A stretch of 64,000 nucleotides of DNA, from NCBI GenBank assembly GCA_001404055.1, contig CXTY01000007.1, forward strand, positions 124,058-188,057. Reading direction: 5' to 3'. The position numbers and the translations under genes were made by a program. Positions 61,262-64,000 of the stretch are shown here, piece after piece (within the stretch, counting starts at the first letter, position 1; the number at the start of each line of letters is the position of its first letter). Below the pieces are notes generated by a model, which made no database searches, was not told the origin of the DNA, and was given only the letters and a program-made list of their open reading frames with translations. The DNA is from Roseibium album. GTDB lineage: Bacteria; Pseudomonadota; Alphaproteobacteria; Rhizobiales; Stappiaceae.

Positions 61262-62185
61262 TCAAGCCCTTTCGTGAAGCTGGTGCGTTGCCCCCGCCGA
61301 GGCATCGCCGAGATAAAGAGTGAAGTTTCGCGTTCTTGCCTCAAGTGCGTATCGCTCCATCATGCGAGCGAGCGCCAATGAGGTGTAAGAGAGTTCAGCC
61401 AACTCGTCCGTCGGCACGGCTTCCAGCGTTCTATCCAGATTAACGTTGGATGCGCGCGCAAGAAGATAAGCAAAGTGGGTCCCAGTTGCCGGCTCGTCAA
61501 AAACCGAAAAAACCGGCCCCAGTTCTGAAGTGACACCTCTGTCTGCAAGCGCGCTTTTCAGGCACGGCCTGAGCGAGGCGTGATCGGGAACATTACATTC
61601 AGGCAACCGGTATCCGTTTGGTGTTGGTTCCAAAAGAACCTTGTCCTCAATCTCAACCAGCGCCCCGCCAATGGTTTTTCTGGCTGCCTGGTCCCGCTCG
61701 CGGCGCTCCAACCCAAGACTGAAGAACTGACCACCGGCATAACCCAGTCCCCTTTTTTCCTTTTGTTCGAATGCCATCACTTCACCCATCAGGATGCAGT
61801 GGTCTCCCGCAGGGATCACCTGATGCGACTTGCAGGAAAATTGTGCGACTGCCTCATCGATCAAGGGAACACCATGCAAATCATTGCCATGAGGAACTTT
61901 CGCAAAACGGTCTCCTTTGAAACCTGCAAATGTGTTTGCAACATCGTCCTGCCCCTCAGCCAGAATGCTGACTCCAAAGTGATCGCAGGACATAAAGGCC
62001 TCGTAACTCGACAGGAACTTGCCCGGACACACCAGTAGAAGCGGGGGATCAAGCGAGACCGACGTGAATGAGTTCGCTGTGAAGCCCATCGGAACTCCAT
62101 TTCCATCCCTGCATGTCACAACCGTTACACCCGTCATGAAACGTCCGAATGCATCTCGAAGGGAGCGGGGGTCTTGAGCGGTCAT
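61262..62185 (-). CDS. Flavin reductase with extra C-terminal domain
   Basis: 307 residues from MTAQDPRSLRDAFGRFM (overlapping the hydrolase stop, ATGA). Residues ~1-160 are a flavin reductase-like domain (MTGVTVVTCRDGNGVPMGFTANSFTSVSLDPPLLLVCPGKFLSSYEAFMSCDHFGVSILAEGQDDVANTFA). The ~145-residue extension (KTIGGALVEIEDKVLLEPTPNGYRLPE to the end) is not part of typical reductases (~165 residues) and may sense or regulate. It supplies reduced flavin to the LLM monooxygenase. Confidence 0.85.
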   Translation of the reverse strand: MTAQDPRSLRDAFGRFMTGVTVVTCRDGNGVPMGFTANSFTSVSLDPPLLLVCPGKFLSSYEAFMSCDHFGVSILAEGQDDVANTFAGFKGDRFAKVPHGNDLHGVPLIDEAVAQFSCKSHQVIPAGDHCILMGEVMAFEQKEKRGLGYAGGQFFSLGLERRERDQAARKTIGGALVEIEDKVLLEPTPNGYRLPECNVPDHASLRPCLKSALADRGVTSELGPVFSVFDEPATGTHFAYLLARASNVNLDRTLEAVPTDELAELSYTSLALARMMERYALEARTRNFTLYLGDASAGATHQLHERA

Positions 62186-62961
62186 GAAAGGCAACCTTCT
62201 GCAAAGTTTCGCAAGGCGTCAGTTACTTCTGCTGAATGCGTCATCGGCATCATGTGTGCCGCAGTTTCGATAACCTGCACCCCGCCGTTCGGCGCAAGCG
62301 CTGCCATTGCCCTGGACATGGCAGGCGTTGAATTTGGTTCCAGGCTACCTGTCAGAAACAGTGCAGGACAGCGTAGGGATTTTAGGCTCTCATCACTCGG
62401 ACCATCTTCTTCAGAAAACACCCTGTAGGCGCTCTGATAGCCTTTTGGATCGACGTTCCGGAGCCAAATTTTGCATGCTTCTCGCTCTGGCGACGCCTGA
62501 TCGCCGAACCAGCGTGTCAAAGTAGGTTCCGGTTCAGGAACCGACGCGCCATCAAGGCTCGCAGCGCGCAAATTGACTGCCGCACGTGCCGCATCTGTCC
62601 GCCGATAAATCGCGTTCAATGCAACAACACCGAGAATGTGCTCCGGATTTCTCGACGCAATATCAAGCGCGATCAAGGCCCCCATGGAATGTCCCGCAAT
62701 GATCGTCGGTCGGTCCAGCAATGAGGCTATTCTCTCACTGTAGTCTGCAAGTGAAGCAGGTTCCGGCAACAACGGACTTTCCCCGTGCCCGGGAAGATCT
62801 GGAGCTACCACCTCGAACTTTTCCGACAGCACTTCGATCTGCGCGTTCCACGCCTCTGCCCTGAGCCCGACGCCGTGGATCAGGATCAGTCGCGGGCCTT
62901 GCCCGCATGTGATGACGGCAAGATCGCCGATTTCAGACCGCTGCCGGGTTGTCCACGTCAT
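62182..62961 (-). CDS. Alpha/beta hydrolase
   Basis: 259 residues. RLILIHGVGLRAEAW (oxyanion loop HG), nucleophile elbow IIAGHSMGALIA (Ser ~95), RCPALFLTGSLEPNSTP (expected acid region, where Glu replaces the usual Asp) and ETAAHMMPMTHS (His). Its start overlaps the DUF1185 gene by 29 bases. Part of the catabolic operon, it may hydrolyse an ester, amide or aminoacrylate-like intermediate, as RutD is thought to in uracil breakdown. Confidence 0.85.
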   Translation of the reverse strand: MTWTTRQRSEIGDLAVITCGQGPRLILIHGVGLRAEAWNAQIEVLSEKFEVVAPDLPGHGESPLLPEPASLADYSERIASLLDRPTIIAGHSMGALIALDIASRNPEHILGVVALNAIYRRTDAARAAVNLRAASLDGASVPEPEPTLTRWFGDQASPEREACKIWLRNVDPKGYQSAYRVFSEEDGPSDESLKSLRCPALFLTGSLEPNSTPAMSRAMAALAPNGGVQVIETAAHMMPMTHSAEVTDALRNFAEGCLS

Positions 62962-63598
62962 GGCCCATCTCTTTCAGATCCTGATACCGATCACCGATCC
63001 TGTGAAAGGGCCGTCCTGATGTTGCGGCTCCAAGTACAACCACAATTTCATCAGCACGCGGCGCGTCTGGGATTGCGAACTGGATCGTCAGGTAATGAGA
63101 TCGCCGCCCGGCATCATTCTTGTCCATCAAGGGCACCATGATTGGTGCGTTGGCTGGTCCTCTGGTATTCGTGAAGGCAAGATACGACTTTGCCTCGACG
63201 GCCTGCCGGTAATGATTTCCGAACCGCAGCGTGTGGATCAGACCGGAGGCATGCTCCACCTCACCATCTAGCCCGACCACTGCTGCTTTTCCGTATGCTT
63301 CAATCGCCTCGCCGCTTCCGGCCAGGTTGATCACGCGTTCTGTCAACAAAGATCCGAGTACAGGTCCATAAGACTGAATTTCCGGCGTCAAGTCTTCGAC
63401 ATACCGGCCCGCCCAAGGGTTGCGAACGACAGCTGCCACCGCGAACATTCGCCAGGGCGTTTCAGCCTTTCGGAAGCCCTCAATCAGAACTTCCTCGTCA
63501 AAAGTCACAATTTTCCTGATGTCAGGATACATTTCCGCCCTCCATTCAGCTGCCCCAAGCTGATTGAAACCACTATCGAACGGCTTGACTTTCGGCAC
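62933..63598 (-). CDS. DUF1185 (amino acid synthesis) family protein
   Basis: 221 residues, PF06684 family: IRKIVTFDEEVLIEGFRKAETPWRMFAVAAVVRNPWAGRYVEDLTPEIQSYGPVLGSLLTERVINL, GKAAVVGLDGEVEHASGLIHTLRFGNHYR. Function is not established. First gene of the operon, divergent from the LysR gene; both share a 54-base promoter region containing a LysR-type palindrome. Confidence 0.82.
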   Translation of the reverse strand: MPKVKPFDSGFNQLGAAEWRAEMYPDIRKIVTFDEEVLIEGFRKAETPWRMFAVAAVVRNPWAGRYVEDLTPEIQSYGPVLGSLLTERVINLAGSGEAIEAYGKAAVVGLDGEVEHASGLIHTLRFGNHYRQAVEAKSYLAFTNTRGPANAPIMVPLMDKNDAGRRSHYLTIQFAIPDAPRADEIVVVLGAATSGRPFHRIGDRYQDLKEMGHDVDNPAAV

Positions 63599-63623
63599 AA
63601 ACGATTGATTTTGATGCTCAGGT

Positions 63624-63638
63624 ATTAGTTTTACTAAT
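63624..63638. promoter_or_regulatory. LysR operator candidate between DUF1185 and lysR genes
   Basis: ATTAGT-TTT-ACTAAT, a perfect 15-bp interrupted palindrome of the T-N11-A kind, in the middle of a short divergent intergenic region. Its place before both genes suggests control of the catabolic operon by this LysR protein. Confidence 0.6.
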
Positions 63639-63652
63639 GAGTGACTTGATCC

Positions 63653-64000
63653 ATGGCCAAGGCCCTTCCTCCACTTAACTGGTTCCGCGCCTTTGAAGCA
63701 TCAGCCCGAAACCTGAGCTTCACTGCCGCAGGCGAAGAAATCGGCATGACGCAATCAGCCGTCAGCCAGCAGATAAAATCTTTGGAAATGCGGCTTGGGG
63801 TTCCGCTTTTTGAACGCAAGGCACGTGGTCTTGCCCTGACGGATCACGGTCGTCGCCTTTTGCCTCAGGTCGACGCAGCCCTTGATACACTCTCGTCGGC
63901 AACCGGCGCATTCTTTGAAGACAAACCTTCAAAACTGCTCACTGTTTCAGCTTCATTCAGCGTGATTCAATGGGTCATTGCACCTTTGCTACCGGAGTTC
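63653..64000 (+). CDS. LysR-family regulator (GcvA-like), truncated by the window end
   Basis: The first ~116 residues are present: LNWFRAFEASARNLSFTAAGEEIGMTQSAVSQQIKSLEMRLGVPLFERKARGLALTDHGRRLLPQV, a complete LysR winged helix, GcvA/AmpR subgroup, followed by the start of the effector domain (LLTVSASFSVIQWVIAPLLPEF). Divergent from the DUF1185 operon and its probable regulator. Confidence 0.88.
   Translation, partial: MAKALPPLNWFRAFEASARNLSFTAAGEEIGMTQSAVSQQIKSLEMRLGVPLFERKARGLALTDHGRRLLPQVDAALDTLSSATGAFFEDKPSKLLTVSASFSVIQWVIAPLLPEF

Overview
The window reads as chromosome of an alphaproteobacterium, most likely a marine Hyphomicrobiales of the Roseibium/Labrenzia type. This is inferred from gene style: TRAP and BMP-type ABC transporters, a BA14K-type lectin-like protein, a DUF2336 protein, an extensin-like protein and a HugZ heme protein. 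No rRNA, tRNA or CRISPR array was seen.

1-19.7 kb is host DNA. It holds a TRAP transporter (dctPQM, minus strand), a membrane glycosyltransferase and a fused ATP-dependent 5-oxoprolinase. The dctP promoter region and the oxoprolinase promoter region carry palindromes with the same TTTATCGATAAA core, so transporter and enzyme are probably one regulon. Then come a CZB-GGDEF diguanylate cyclase, HugZ, BA14K, extensin-like, LysE and DUF2336 genes, a 27-residue membrane ORF, and a BMP-type nucleoside/base ABC transporter operon ending in a cytosine deaminase.

19.9-55.0 kb is a T7-like (podoviral) prophage-like element on the minus strand: small and large terminase, a GNAT/gp13-like protein, portal, Bbp19-like protein, scaffold, major capsid, tail tubular A and B, two internal virion proteins, a collagen-like tail fibre with chitin-binding-like repeats, and a lysis cassette (membrane protein, frameshifted holin, SAR endolysin, nested Rz/Rz1, second holin). 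No integrase, repressor or replication gene is present. An 8.8 kb block of ordinary bacterial genes (43.45-52.23 kb: LysR/azoreductase, CadD-like, HxlR/GST/DUF899/DUF2182, rhodanese/ftrA, Ada-like regulator, PEP mutase-like) sits between the packaging genes and the portal operon.

The most unusual structure lies between scaffold and capsid. The C-terminal ~40 residues of the scaffold recur as the C-terminus of two other proteins, one with a zincin metallopeptidase domain of the Vgr/Rhs-associated kind, and as two orphan gene fragments. Genes for exported proteins are interleaved. I read this as a set of effector cassettes carrying a scaffold-derived head-loading tag, with possible immunity genes. 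A second non-structural cluster between capsid and tail tube has its own copy of a promoter-like element. That element (a palindrome plus a 24-bp motif at fixed spacing) precedes three transcription units: terminase, portal, and the post-capsid cluster.

55-64 kb is host DNA again: an SsuABC-like ABC transporter, a GntR regulator, and an operon of DUF1185 protein, alpha/beta hydrolase, flavin reductase, luciferase-like monooxygenase and aldehyde dehydrogenase, divergent from a LysR gene cut by the window end. This looks like an uptake-plus-oxidation catabolic locus of unknown substrate.
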